From: Halotia wernerae
GTDB taxonomy: Bacteria > Cyanobacteriota > Cyanobacteriia > Cyanobacteriales > Nostocaceae
Length of the DNA stretch: 64,000 nucleotides
Assembly (NCBI GenBank): GCA_034931985.1
Contig: JAYGHB010000005.1
Coordinates: forward strand, 1-64,000
Reading direction: 5' to 3'
This document shows positions 34,599-43,663 of the stretch, piece after piece; position 1 is the first letter of the stretch, and every line of letters begins with the position of its first letter. A program made the position numbers and the translations under genes. The notes below the pieces were generated by a model that saw nothing but the letters and a program-made list of their open reading frames with translations, ran no database searches and was not told where the DNA came from.

Positions 34599-35942
34599 TT
34601 AAATATTCATCTCCTGTACAAAATTGGTATAAACGTTACCCTCTAAAAATTGGGGGTTTTCCATAATTTTTTGATGAAACGCAATTGTAGTAGGTAGTCC
34701 TGTAATGGCACACTCCCGCAGCGCGCGTTTCATGCGATTAATGGCGGTGGGGCGGTCTGGTCCCCAAACAATCAATTTACCAATTAGGGAGTCGTAGTAA
34801 GGAGGAATTTGGTAATCGGTGTAAACGTGGGAATCAATTCTGACTCCAGGGCCACCAGGAGGTAGATAGCCGCTGATACGTCCAGGTGCAGGTCGAAAGT
34901 CATGGTCAGGATCTTCAGCGTTGATGCGGCATTCTATAGCATGACCCCGCAAAACTACTTGATCTTGAGTCAGCTTCAGTCTTTCCCCTTGGGCAATCCT
35001 AATTTGTTCAGCAACCAAGTCTACTCCGGTAATCATCTCTGTTACAGGATGTTCAACTTGAATGCGGGTGTTCATTTCCATAAAGTAAAACTTGCCAAAG
35101 CTATCCAAAAGAAACTCGATAGTACCTGCTCCAGTAAAGTTGATAAATTGGGCAGCTTTCACAGCAGCGTACCCCATTTTTTCACGTAGGTCTGGATCAA
35201 GAGCAGGGCTAGGGGCTTCTTCTAGTAACTTTTGATTACGACGTTGAATTGAGCAGTCACGTTCACCTAAATGAATGACATTGCCGTAGTTATCAGCCAA
35301 AATTTGAAATTCAATATGGCGTGGACGTTCAATAAATTTTTCTATATAAACGCCAGAATTGCCAAAGGCAGCTCCTGCTTCCCCTTGAGCAGCTAAGAAG
35401 AGTTTGACAAATTCGTTTGCAGAATGCACTAAACGCATACCCCGTCCGCCACCGCCGGCTGTGGCTTTAATCATTACGGGATAACCAATATCTTTAGCAA
35501 ATGCCAATCCTTCTTGCTCAGACTCTACTAATCCATCACTACCTGGTACCGTTGGCACACCAGCTTTTGTCATGGTTTCTTTAGCGGTGGATTTATCCCC
35601 CATCAACCTTATAGCCTCAGGAGTTGGGCCAATAAAGGCTATATGATGGTCAGCACAGATTTCCGCAAATCGGGCATTTTCTGCCAAAAAACCATAACCC
35701 GGATGAATGGCGCTGGCATTGCGGGTCAAAGCGGCAGCAATAATACTGGGAATATTCAAATAACTTTTACCGCTGGCAGCTTCGCCAATGCAAACTGCTT
35801 CATCGGCAAGTTGGACGTGGAGCGCATTACGGTCAACAGTGGAGTGAACCGCAACCGTGGCTATTCCCATTTCTTCACAGGCGCGGAGAATGCGAAGGGC
35901 AATTTCGCCTCGGTTGGCAATTAATATTTTGTCAAACTTCAT
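34599..35942 (-). CDS. accC: Acetyl-CoA carboxylase biotin carboxylase subunit
   Basis: 447 residues, normal for bacterial AccC. KILIANRGEIALRI opens the biotin-carboxylase N domain, the ATP-grasp glycine loop is GGGGRGMR (~164-171), and EMNTRIQVEHPVTE (~288-301) is the catalytic block. It carboxylates the biotin on AccB, the first step of fatty-acid synthesis. The gene is single, with ~470 bp upstream. Confidence 0.97.
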   Translation of the reverse strand: MKFDKILIANRGEIALRILRACEEMGIATVAVHSTVDRNALHVQLADEAVCIGEAASGKSYLNIPSIIAAALTRNASAIHPGYGFLAENARFAEICADHHIAFIGPTPEAIRLMGDKSTAKETMTKAGVPTVPGSDGLVESEQEGLAFAKDIGYPVMIKATAGGGGRGMRLVHSANEFVKLFLAAQGEAGAAFGNSGVYIEKFIERPRHIEFQILADNYGNVIHLGERDCSIQRRNQKLLEEAPSPALDPDLREKMGYAAVKAAQFINFTGAGTIEFLLDSFGKFYFMEMNTRIQVEHPVTEMITGVDLVAEQIRIAQGERLKLTQDQVVLRGHAIECRINAEDPDHDFRPAPGRISGYLPPGGPGVRIDSHVYTDYQIPPYYDSLIGKLIVWGPDRPTAINRMKRALRECAITGLPTTIAFHQKIMENPQFLEGNVYTNFVQEMNI

Positions 35943-36411
35943 TTTTTAGCTTCGATATTCGATATTAGTACCAGTAGATTGACATTGTCTCCCATCCCAT
36001 TGACAACAATGCTTTCGCTTTATCTCAAATTATGACAGGAGATTCCCCAACCTCATCCTCAGCCGAGTTGAGATGTCCTCTGTAGGATTTGACTAGATTA
36101 ACAACATTGCAGTTGCTATTCTTTGTTAGTTTCCTGAACTAGGCTTTAGGCGATCGCACAGGCTGCTTTGTGGCTAAAATAGCGTTGCCGTAGTAGCGGC
36201 AGCTTTCCTGCCCCCAGCGGGCGAGTAAATTCCACAATAGCTATACCCCTTTTAATATCACTTGTAGAGCTACTATATTTCTGTCTGTCTGATATCCACC
36301 TTCGGGAAATTTATGAATGTTTAAACTTAAATTTTTGGTAACTTTTGTATTATCTGTATTAATTTAATATATTGATTTTTTTGTGCTACAATCTCTCTTT
36401 AGACAACTCAT
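35943..36411. other. Gene-free stretch between accC and tRNA-Leu
   Basis: Contains the accC promoter region, a HIP1 site near 36150 and a GC-rich short palindrome (GCGTTGCCGTAGTAGCGGC, 36183-36201). Otherwise A/T-rich. No ORF with support. Confidence 0.35.
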
Positions 36412-36492
36412 GCGGATGTGGCGGAATTGGTATACGCGCACGTTTGAGGGGCGTGTGGCTTTGCCTTGCGAGTTCGAGTCTCGCCATCCGCA
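36412..36492 (+). tRNA. tRNA-Leu(GAG)
   Basis: 81 nt. Acceptor GCGGATG/CATCCGC with discriminator A. The D-arm region GGCGGAATTGGTATACGC, anticodon stem CACGT/GCGTG with loop TTGAGGG (anticodon GAG), long variable arm and GTTCGAGTC in the T-arm make a class II leucine tRNA. CCA is not encoded. Confidence 0.95.
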
Positions 36493-36632
36493 TTTTCTAA
36501 AAATAATAGTCAAGAGTAATAGTCAACGGTCAATGGTCAAAAACTTGAAACTGTTGGCTTTTGACTATGGTTATGGGCTTAGCAGTAGTTTTTTGTGCTT
36601 TTATAGAAATAGGTGAACTTTTGTAAAGAACA

Positions 36633-37262
36633 TTGACTGCAACTTTTACTCCATCAAACAACTCAACACTGCCAGTAGCGTGGCATCGCCTCACTCCGAT
36701 TTGGCAAGGTGGGGAGGAAGTTATTCAACAAGGTTTGCCTCATGCTCAGTTGGCACCAACTTGGCAAATGCTACTTTTAGGCGATGGCTCACCAACAAGA
36801 CACTTAGAATTGCTTACTGGTGAACCAACAGAAGTAGATGTCATTGATATGTCTTTAATTGGCACTGACTTAGATTATGCGCCAGATTTAATTCAAGCCG
36901 TACCAGGGCCACGACTACGAAGACAGGTATGGTTACGTACTGCCTCAGGTCAGCGCTTGGCCTATGCCACCTCTTGGTGGGAAGCTAGCCATGTAGATGA
37001 ATATTTACAAAACCGTTCATTACCTATTTGGGCAAGCTTAGCTCGTCTCCGTACAGAATTATATCGGGATGTGCGAGGAATTTATTATGGTTACTCAGCT
37101 GCGCTCCAGTCAGGCTTTAATGAGACTGGGCCATTTTGGGGTCGCCACTATTTATTTTGGCATCATGGACAACCATTAACTCTGATTTATGAGGTTTTTT
37201 CGCCTTATTTAACTAAATATTTGGGTAATATGCAGGTAAATTCTACTAATGGTAAAACATAA
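36633..37262 (+). CDS. Chorismate lyase family protein (plastoquinone head-group synthesis)
   Basis: 209 residues. TTG 36633 is the only upstream start; TAA lies 9 nt before it, and the next Met is far inside. Recognised by the DUF98/chorismate-lyase-like blocks MLLLGDGSPTRHLELLTGEP, DVIDMSLIG, VWLRTASGQRLAYATSWW and the late GRHYLFWHHGQPLTLIYEVF. In cyanobacteria this family makes 4-hydroxybenzoate from chorismate for plastoquinone. Soluble. A TTG start implies weak translation. Confidence 0.85.
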   Translation: MTATFTPSNNSTLPVAWHRLTPIWQGGEEVIQQGLPHAQLAPTWQMLLLGDGSPTRHLELLTGEPTEVDVIDMSLIGTDLDYAPDLIQAVPGPRLRRQVWLRTASGQRLAYATSWWEASHVDEYLQNRSLPIWASLARLRTELYRDVRGIYYGYSAALQSGFNETGPFWGRHYLFWHHGQPLTLIYEVFSPYLTKYLGNMQVNSTNGKT

Positions 37263-37568
37263 GCTCACCTCCTGCCTCCTGCCTAGCCTGCGGTAACGTT
37301 ACCGCAAACTGCCTGCTTGCACTAGAGAGAGCCATGCTAGAAATTGTCCTGTAAAATTCAACAAAGCATGTTAAAAAGGTTAACTAGTCATAAACACACT
37401 GCTTTTGATGAACATTAGTAATATTAGGAAAGTTTTATTACTTAAGTATCATCAAGAGTTGAGGGTGGAAAAATTAAGTAATTGGCTGCGCTAAATCAGG
37501 GTAAACCTGTTGGTTTATTAGACTAATCAAGCAAATAATGACTTCGCAAGTATGAGGTAGAGGTTTCA
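37263..37568. other. Short gene-free gap before the DUF3352 gene
   Basis: Holds GCCTGCCTAGCCTGCGGTAACG and TTACCGCAAACTGCCTGC, a repeat-like palindromic pair, then A/T-rich DNA. No ORF supported. Confidence 0.35.
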
Positions 37569-39323
37569 ATGGCACTGCCTGTTGTGTCTGCTCGAATGAA
37601 GAAAAAAAAGAAACCATCTCTGGTGCTGACGCTTACCACTACTGGGTTACTGATTGCTGTGGGTAGTGTAGCGTACCGATTCTTCAACCAAGGACAACAA
37701 TTTTCCAGAGATTTGCCAGTTGGTGCAAATATTATTCCTCAAGATGCGCTGTTTGCAGTTTCTCTCACTACAGATCCTAAACAATGGCAGCAAATGCATG
37801 AGTTTGGGACAAAAGAAACCCAAGCCGCACTCAACAAAAGTTTAGTTCAGTTACGCGATCGCTTTCTGACTCAGAATGGTTACAACTTCGAGAAAGATGT
37901 TCAACCTTGGGTAGGTGATGAAATCACCCTGGCAATTTTGGCTCCCAAAGGAAATAAACCTGCTCTTAAACCAGTGGCTATTGATGGAGATGCTGGTAGC
38001 GCTCAGCAATCGATGGTTATGGTATTGCCTGTGAAAAATCCCCAAACAGCCAAAAGCATTTGGGCAAAAGCGAAAAATCCTCAACAAGGGCAATGGGTTG
38101 ACAGCACATATGAGGGGTTGGCCATCAAACAAACCAATGGACAAGCCGGAGAAAACCTCTCTGCAACATTAATAGACGAGCGTTTCCTAGTGATCACCGA
38201 TAGTCTTAAAGCCACAGAACGAGCAATAGATGCTTATAAAAGTAAAGCATCTTTAGCTAATACAGCAGGATTTACCAAAAATTTCCCTAAAGTCTCTAGT
38301 TTTCAACCTTTTGCCCAGTTTTACGTCAATGTGCCGATAGCTGCCAAAATAGCCACTACTTCTCCCAACCGCCATTTGCCAGCACAAGTTTTAGCCCAAC
38401 TGCAAAATAATCAAGGTTTAGCAGGCACAATTACCCTGGAGCCTGAAGGAATACGTTTAAAGGGTGTTTCGTGGCTCAACCCCAATAGTCAGCGCGTGTT
38501 AGCGGTAGAAAACAAAGCTGGGAAAATGCAAAACCGCGTACCAGCTGAAACCTTAATGATGTTGTCTGGCGGAAACTTAAAGCGGTTATGGGGAGACTAC
38601 GTTTTAACATCCCAAGGAAATCCCCTATCACCCATAACACCAGAACAGTTACGATCTGGTGTCAAATCTTTAATTAATCTTGATTTAGATCGGGATTTGC
38701 TCAGTTGGATGAAAGGCGAGTTTTCTGTGTCATTAATTCCCAATAAACCACAAGACGGTACTCCAGAGGATTTTCGAGCAGGTTTAGTGTTCATGGTACA
38801 GGCAAGTGATGGCTACGGCGGGAAAAGCCTACGCCAATCAGCTGAAGCATCCTTAAAACAACTGGATGATGTGATGAAAAATCAATATCAGTTTCAGATT
38901 CAACCGGGAACAGTAGGAGGGCAACCTGTTGTCAATTGGGTTTCACCTTTTGGGACTTTAACTGCTACTCATGGTTGGTTAGATGGAGATGTTGCTTTTT
39001 TGGTAGTTGGCGCTCCCATCACAGATAAAATTGTTCCCAAACCCAAGAATACCCTAGCTAATACTGTTCCCTTCCAGCAGACAGTGCCGACAGAACCCGA
39101 TCCTACAAATGGTCAATTTTTCATGGACGTAGAACGCACCATGAAAAATTTCCCTCTACCCAATCTGATTTCTAATCAACGAACTTTACTAGCTGCAACA
39201 CGTTCAATTGGGGTGACTGCTGCTGTCAGTGACAATCGCAGTACCCGCTATGACATCTTTTTAGCACTCAAGAAAGTCAGCAACTCAGCTGTACCTACAC
39301 CTACTGTTACTGCATCTCCATGA
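37569..39323 (+). CDS. DUF3352 family membrane-anchored protein
   Basis: 584 residues. A basic start (MKKKKKP), one span (~19-38) and a large extracytoplasmic region with DUF3352 features: NIIPQDALFAVSLTTDP, VQPWVGDEITLAIL, VKNPQTAKSIW and FQPFAQFYVNVP. A cyanobacterial/actinobacterial family without a known function, probably periplasmic. Single gene, upstream of ccsA by ~140 bp, same strand. Confidence 0.82.
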   Translation: MALPVVSARMKKKKKPSLVLTLTTTGLLIAVGSVAYRFFNQGQQFSRDLPVGANIIPQDALFAVSLTTDPKQWQQMHEFGTKETQAALNKSLVQLRDRFLTQNGYNFEKDVQPWVGDEITLAILAPKGNKPALKPVAIDGDAGSAQQSMVMVLPVKNPQTAKSIWAKAKNPQQGQWVDSTYEGLAIKQTNGQAGENLSATLIDERFLVITDSLKATERAIDAYKSKASLANTAGFTKNFPKVSSFQPFAQFYVNVPIAAKIATTSPNRHLPAQVLAQLQNNQGLAGTITLEPEGIRLKGVSWLNPNSQRVLAVENKAGKMQNRVPAETLMMLSGGNLKRLWGDYVLTSQGNPLSPITPEQLRSGVKSLINLDLDRDLLSWMKGEFSVSLIPNKPQDGTPEDFRAGLVFMVQASDGYGGKSLRQSAEASLKQLDDVMKNQYQFQIQPGTVGGQPVVNWVSPFGTLTATHGWLDGDVAFLVVGAPITDKIVPKPKNTLANTVPFQQTVPTEPDPTNGQFFMDVERTMKNFPLPNLISNQRTLLAATRSIGVTAAVSDNRSTRYDIFLALKKVSNSAVPTPTVTASP

Positions 39324-39466
39324 TGTCTATAGGAAAATTTAGGAGGTGGGAGTTAGGAGTTAAAATTCATAACTCCTAACTCTTTTTAGTCCGTTAGCCT
39401 CTAAACAGATAGGATCAGAACAGTCAGAAATCAATATTTTAAAGAATCTACTAGGGAGAATGCGTT

Positions 39467-40540
39467 ATGAATCTGGTTGGACTCCAGAATTGGCTGGACA
39501 ATGCCTCCTTTGCTGTTTTATTCCTAACTATGTTGGTGTATTGGGTAGGAGCAGCTTTTCCGAATTTACCAGCAACTGCTGCGTTAGGTACAGCGGGGAT
39601 GGTGATCGCTAATTTGTGTATAGCGACCCTATTAGGGGCAAGATGGATAGAAGCTGGCTATTTTCCTCTCAGCAATTTGTATGAATCGCTGTTTTTCTTA
39701 ACTTGGGGAATTACTACCATTCATCTGATTGCCGAAAATACTAGCCGTAGCCGCTTGGTAGGAGTTGTTACGGCCCCTGTGGCTATGGGCATCACTGCTT
39801 TTGCCACCCTGACATTGCCATCAGAAATGCAAGTCGCAGAACCATTAGTGCCTGCGCTGAAATCAAATTGGCTGATGATGCACGTTAGTGTAATGATGTT
39901 AAGTTATGCTGCTTTGATGGTCGGTTCATTGTTAGCGATCGCTTTTTTGATTGTGACTCGCGGTCAAAATATTCAACTACAAGGCAGTTCCGTTGGTGCT
40001 GGTGGCTATCGCAGTAATGGCTACCGCTTACACAAAGCAGGGGAGCTAGTTTCTCCACCCCCAACACCTCCTGTAGAAAACAATGGCTTTGCTCGTAATG
40101 AGCGTAATAATAACGGCAATGGTAACGGTAATACTGCTGTTTTAGGAGCAGTAATCACAACTCCTATTTCAAGTCAACAATCTCTCATCCAAAATTCAGA
40201 ACCTCTTTCACCCCAACGCCTTAGCTTAGCTGAAACTCTCGACAACATCAGCTATCGCGTCATTGGGTTAGGATTTCCCCTATTGACAATTGGCATTATT
40301 GCTGGTGCTGTTTGGGCTAATGAAGCTTGGGGTTCCTATTGGAGTTGGGATCCTAAGGAAACCTGGGCATTAATCACTTGGTTAGTTTTCGCTGCCTATC
40401 TCCATGCTCGAATTACTCGTGGCTGGCAAGGTCGTCGTCCAGCGATTTTAGCAGCCAGTGGCTTTGTCGTCGTTTGGACGTGCTATTTGGGTGTAAATCT
40501 TTTGGGTAAAGGTTTGCATTCTTACGGCTGGTTTTTTTAG
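39467..40540 (+). CDS. ccsA: Cytochrome c maturation protein CcsA (Ycf5)
   Basis: 357 residues with about eight spans. The tryptophan-rich haem motif WGSYWSWDPKETWALITW (~286-303) is the CcsA/CcmC/CcmF hallmark and conserved His residues flank it. It delivers haem to apocytochromes in the thylakoid lumen as part of system II with CcsB (Ccs1). An unusual low-complexity linker (~165-250; NGNGNGN, Ser/Pro-rich) is inserted mid-protein. A terminator follows 48 bp downstream. Confidence 0.92.
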   Translation: MNLVGLQNWLDNASFAVLFLTMLVYWVGAAFPNLPATAALGTAGMVIANLCIATLLGARWIEAGYFPLSNLYESLFFLTWGITTIHLIAENTSRSRLVGVVTAPVAMGITAFATLTLPSEMQVAEPLVPALKSNWLMMHVSVMMLSYAALMVGSLLAIAFLIVTRGQNIQLQGSSVGAGGYRSNGYRLHKAGELVSPPPTPPVENNGFARNERNNNGNGNGNTAVLGAVITTPISSQQSLIQNSEPLSPQRLSLAETLDNISYRVIGLGFPLLTIGIIAGAVWANEAWGSYWSWDPKETWALITWLVFAAYLHARITRGWQGRRPAILAASGFVVVWTCYLGVNLLGKGLHSYGWFF

Positions 40541-40587
40541 GGACTAGGGGCTAGGGGATGTGTTCTATCTACGTAAATATCATTAAA

Positions 40588-40620
40588 AACGCGCCTATAT
40601 TGGTAGCGCGTTGTTTTTTA
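40588..40620 (+). terminator. Rho-independent terminator of ccsA
   Basis: Stem AACGCGC (40588-40594) / GCGCGTT (40606-40612) with an 11-nt loop, followed by GTTTTTTA. Confidence 0.8.
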
Positions 40621-40636
40621 TGGTTTTTACAATTTG

Positions 40637-41065
40637 ATGAATATCGAAATCAACTATCCACCAAAGCTAAAAGCTATTAGTATCCATGCTCCATTTGCTT
40701 ATGCCATCTGTATAGGTGTGAAAGAAGCGGAATATCGGTCACAACCAACACATCGTAGAGGATGGGTGCTAATACATGCTTCTCAATCAAAACAAAGTGA
40801 TGATTATTTTGCTGATTATGGCATCGACGTAACAACAGTCAAACGCGGTGCAATAGTTGGCGCAGTAAAAATTACTAGTTGTGTTGGTTCTCCAGGAAAT
40901 TACATTTACCATCTGGTAAATCCTATAAAGTTTAACCGTCCTATAGAGGGAGTGAAGGGAAAGCAAGCGATATTCTGGGGAGCAAAGACAGATGCAGAAA
41001 AAGTAGCTTTTACTTTAGCATCGGAACAAATACGAGAGTATTTACTTAGTACAACATTTCATTAA
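40637..41065 (+). CDS. ASCH-domain protein
   Basis: 142 residues from ATG 40637. PUA-like ASCH features: KLKAISIHAPFAYAICIGVK, the EYRSQPTHRRGWVLIHAS block, GAIVGAVKI and IFWG near the end. ASCH proteins bind or process RNA or nucleosides; the cyanobacterial role is unknown. The last residues (LLSTTFH) are encoded by the dispersed repeat starting at 41044, so the native end may differ. Confidence 0.82.
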   Translation: MNIEINYPPKLKAISIHAPFAYAICIGVKEAEYRSQPTHRRGWVLIHASQSKQSDDYFADYGIDVTTVKRGAIVGAVKITSCVGSPGNYIYHLVNPIKFNRPIEGVKGKQAIFWGAKTDAEKVAFTLASEQIREYLLSTTFH

Positions 41066-41115
41066 TTCTTAACTCTGCGTCACTTTGCGTTTCCCTTGCG
41101 CTCCTCTGCGTTTAA
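41044..41115. repeat. Dispersed repeat with CTCTGCGT / TGCGTTTAAA motifs, copy 2
   Basis: The first 25 bases match 2130-2154 exactly; CTCTGCGTCACTTTGCG and CCTCTGCGTTTAAAAAG follow as in copy 1. It supplies the stop codon of the ASCH gene. Confidence 0.7.
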
Positions 41116-41139
41116 AAAGTAGTATTTTGAATATCCAAA

Positions 41140-42339
41140 CTACACTTTCTCTTTTGCGGGTGGTACAATTTCAATTTTATTTAAGCCTGCATCAATGGCT
41201 TTAAGTAGCTGAAAGTCCTCCTCTGGCAAGGGAAAACTGCTACTGCTAAACTGCTTTTCTAAAAAGGAGAATGCTTGGCGAAACTGATACGGCTGTGCTG
41301 AAATCGGTGAGTCAAAATGACAGGGAATAATCCAATGGAAGTCCCAACTTGCTACTTGATCAGCCCAGTCAATTGTTTCCTGAGGTGCGCGGTTGAGAAT
41401 GAGCGTCTGTAAAATTGGTGCTACAAAAAAACGACCTTTCCCCCGCAGTGCATCAAACGATCGCTCCCAGTTTAACTGCCATTTGAAAGGAAATAACCCA
41501 AAATAAGCTTTTTTAGAGCGTTCCGATGCTTGAATGGCATTGCGAAAGACTTGACCCCAGGCGATGATTTCTAGCATACTGGGGCGAAAGTACAAAGCAA
41601 ATAGCGAGATACGCTGCCATCCTTTGCGACGGTTAGCCTGATTATCGGCGACGAGATCAGAGGCTTGATCCTTAGCATGAAACAGCAAAGGATATGGATC
41701 TAATTGTACGATCGCAGGCGGATCTGCGGGTATGGAAACTACTGAGTCTGTAACTAAAAGTGTATGCGATCGCTTGTGGAAAAATGCTACTTCTGCAAAC
41801 CGACCTGGCCCCAGTTCTATAGGGCCGAGAATTGCATAGTCAAATTCATCGGCAAAGGGGGATTTGCTGCTGTTTTCAGGGAGTATCTGGGTACGTTTTG
41901 GAGGTAAACCCAACCAACTCAGAGGTAGGTTCAATGGAAAACTCCACTGCTTAGGAGCTACAAAAACCTGCGCTTGGGGAAAGCGTCTAGCAAAAGGGCC
42001 AACAAACACCTTATGTTCTAGTCCAGAGACAGTAGGCAAAATAATATATTTGACATCGCCATGTTCTGCCACCACTTCATTGAGCAGCCTGATACACTCT
42101 GGAGTTGGCGCTACCGGAGCATAGACTAGCAAACCCCCTGCATCTAACTTAATCACAGTCATGCGAATAGGCACAACAACGTAGAAGATGCCCTGAAGTT
42201 GGTCAAAAGTCCAAATTGTGTCTTTAACTACTTCTTTGCGGATTGTCTGCCGCTTGCCAAAGGGGTAAAGTGGCAACGTGAACCAGAAAGACCAAGAAAA
42301 GTCTCTCAAATGAATTTGTTCTCCGATGGATTGATACAT
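41140..42339 (-). CDS. DUF4336 metallo-beta-lactamase-fold-like protein
   Basis: 399 residues. WTFDQLQGIFYVVVPIRMTVI, VYAPVAPTPECIRLLNEVV, IILPTVSGLEHKVFVGPF and TLLVTDSVV resemble a metallo-beta-lactamase-like sheet with degenerate metal residues; WIIPCHFDSPI supplies a late His. DUF4336 is common in cyanobacteria and algae, function unknown. It overlaps the upstream hydrolase gene by 34 bp, so the two are co-transcribed and probably coupled. Confidence 0.82.
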   Translation of the reverse strand: MYQSIGEQIHLRDFSWSFWFTLPLYPFGKRQTIRKEVVKDTIWTFDQLQGIFYVVVPIRMTVIKLDAGGLLVYAPVAPTPECIRLLNEVVAEHGDVKYIILPTVSGLEHKVFVGPFARRFPQAQVFVAPKQWSFPLNLPLSWLGLPPKRTQILPENSSKSPFADEFDYAILGPIELGPGRFAEVAFFHKRSHTLLVTDSVVSIPADPPAIVQLDPYPLLFHAKDQASDLVADNQANRRKGWQRISLFALYFRPSMLEIIAWGQVFRNAIQASERSKKAYFGLFPFKWQLNWERSFDALRGKGRFFVAPILQTLILNRAPQETIDWADQVASWDFHWIIPCHFDSPISAQPYQFRQAFSFLEKQFSSSSFPLPEEDFQLLKAIDAGLNKIEIVPPAKEKV

Positions 42340-43331
42340 TCGAGATGATCACAACCAAAATGTTGAGTCATCATTGCAGATAATTGTTGGGAAGCTTGAC
42401 CATCAAGATTCAGCTCTTGCTTGATGTCCTCATAAACCTCTCCTTGAGTTATTCGCTTTGCCATTTGCTGAAACTGTGTCCAAGTTAAATCACTATCAAC
42501 AAACGCTTTAGCAAGGGTAATTACCAATTCCTCATAATCATTATCTTCCAATTTTGTCATCATTCGGTGTTCAATGTGAAGCGAATCATCAAAGCAGTAA
42601 TACCAAGATTTTGGTTGCTGCTTGAGTACTTTTGTAAAAAAATCTTGCTGTTTAGAGCGATTAACGGCTTTATCTGCCTCGCTACATACCATTAATATTG
42701 GGGCGCAAACACGGGTTTTTGCCTGTTTTGAAAGTTTCTCTCCCAATTCCAGAAATATTCGTAATGCTTTCATCCGAAAACCTTTATAGCCAAAGTTGCC
42801 GGGTGCGTCTTTGTTGAACCATTCAAAGTAAATTGGTAAGATTTTGATCAGCCAATCAAATAATAAATAACGACTACCTAAAAAAGGCGTGAATAATAAG
42901 GCGCGGTCAATTTCCTGGGGATACGCTAAAGCTAACCATGCAGCGAGGGTTCCACCTGTAGATAATCCCCCGACTACGACTTGTTGACCTAGGGTTTTGG
43001 CAATCTGCAACCACTTCAGTACAAATTGTTGATAAATTTGAATGTCCGTTGGTAGTGGTGGAGGATTTTGGTGATTCCAGTCACCTGAGCGTCCATGACC
43101 AGGTTGTAAGGGAACTAAAACGTTGTATCCTGCTTTAAAAAAAGCTTCGCCTAGTGGCTCAAACTGGTAAGGGCCTGCTGTAAAACCATGCAAGAATAGA
43201 CAAACTTTTGACGTGGAGTTGGGATAAATGAAGAATTTTGACCGACAGGCTTCGTTTTTCAGCCCAAGCGCCGACTCTGATTGAAGAACTTGCTCAATGA
43301 TCTGTGCTGTCTTGCGAATACCAACTTCCAT
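42306..43331 (-). CDS. Alpha/beta hydrolase (serine esterase/lipase type)
   Basis: 341 residues. CLFLHGFTAGPYQFEPLGEA holds the oxyanion His-Gly, GLSTGG (~141-146) the nucleophile elbow Ser, and SEADKAVN and DSLHIEHR carry the candidate Asp and His. Carboxylesterase/monoacylglycerol-lipase-like, cytosolic. First gene of a two-gene unit with the DUF4336 protein, whose start lies inside this gene's end. Confidence 0.85.
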   Translation of the reverse strand: MEVGIRKTAQIIEQVLQSESALGLKNEACRSKFFIYPNSTSKVCLFLHGFTAGPYQFEPLGEAFFKAGYNVLVPLQPGHGRSGDWNHQNPPPLPTDIQIYQQFVLKWLQIAKTLGQQVVVGGLSTGGTLAAWLALAYPQEIDRALLFTPFLGSRYLLFDWLIKILPIYFEWFNKDAPGNFGYKGFRMKALRIFLELGEKLSKQAKTRVCAPILMVCSEADKAVNRSKQQDFFTKVLKQQPKSWYYCFDDSLHIEHRMMTKLEDNDYEELVITLAKAFVDSDLTWTQFQQMAKRITQGEVYEDIKQELNLDGQASQQLSAMMTQHFGCDHLECINPSENKFI

Positions 43332-43504
43332 TTTATTACTTGTCGTACTTCTGCATGTATCCGTTATTTTCTTAACTCAGTAAGCCTGCCGAATCTAGCA
43401 AATGGTATATTCTTGATTTTGCCTATGATCACAAATTTAGGCAAGTTCAGCTGGTCAATTACTAAAAACCGGGTGTTAAGTAGATGGACAAAAATATTTA
43501 CAGT

Positions 43505-43630
43505 CATTGCGAGCAAAGCCCTTCTCCAAAAGGAGACGCTACGCGACGAACGGATATAGCTGCGCTTACCGCGCAGCGTGTCGCAGACAAGCGTCCCGTA
43601 GGGAAGGAGTACGCTCGCAATGCCGCTGTG
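43505..43630. repeat. Dispersed palindromic repeats
   Basis: Contains GCCCTTCTCCAAAAGGAGAC, GCTACGCG, the GCGCTTACCGCGCAGCG palindrome and GTCCCGTAGGGAAGGAGTACG. These are the same family as repeats at 34170, 45170 and 52310. Located between divergently ending hydrolase and SDR genes. Confidence 0.6.
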
Positions 43631-43663
43631 TAATTAATTGTGTCCGATTACTTAGTGCGATGC

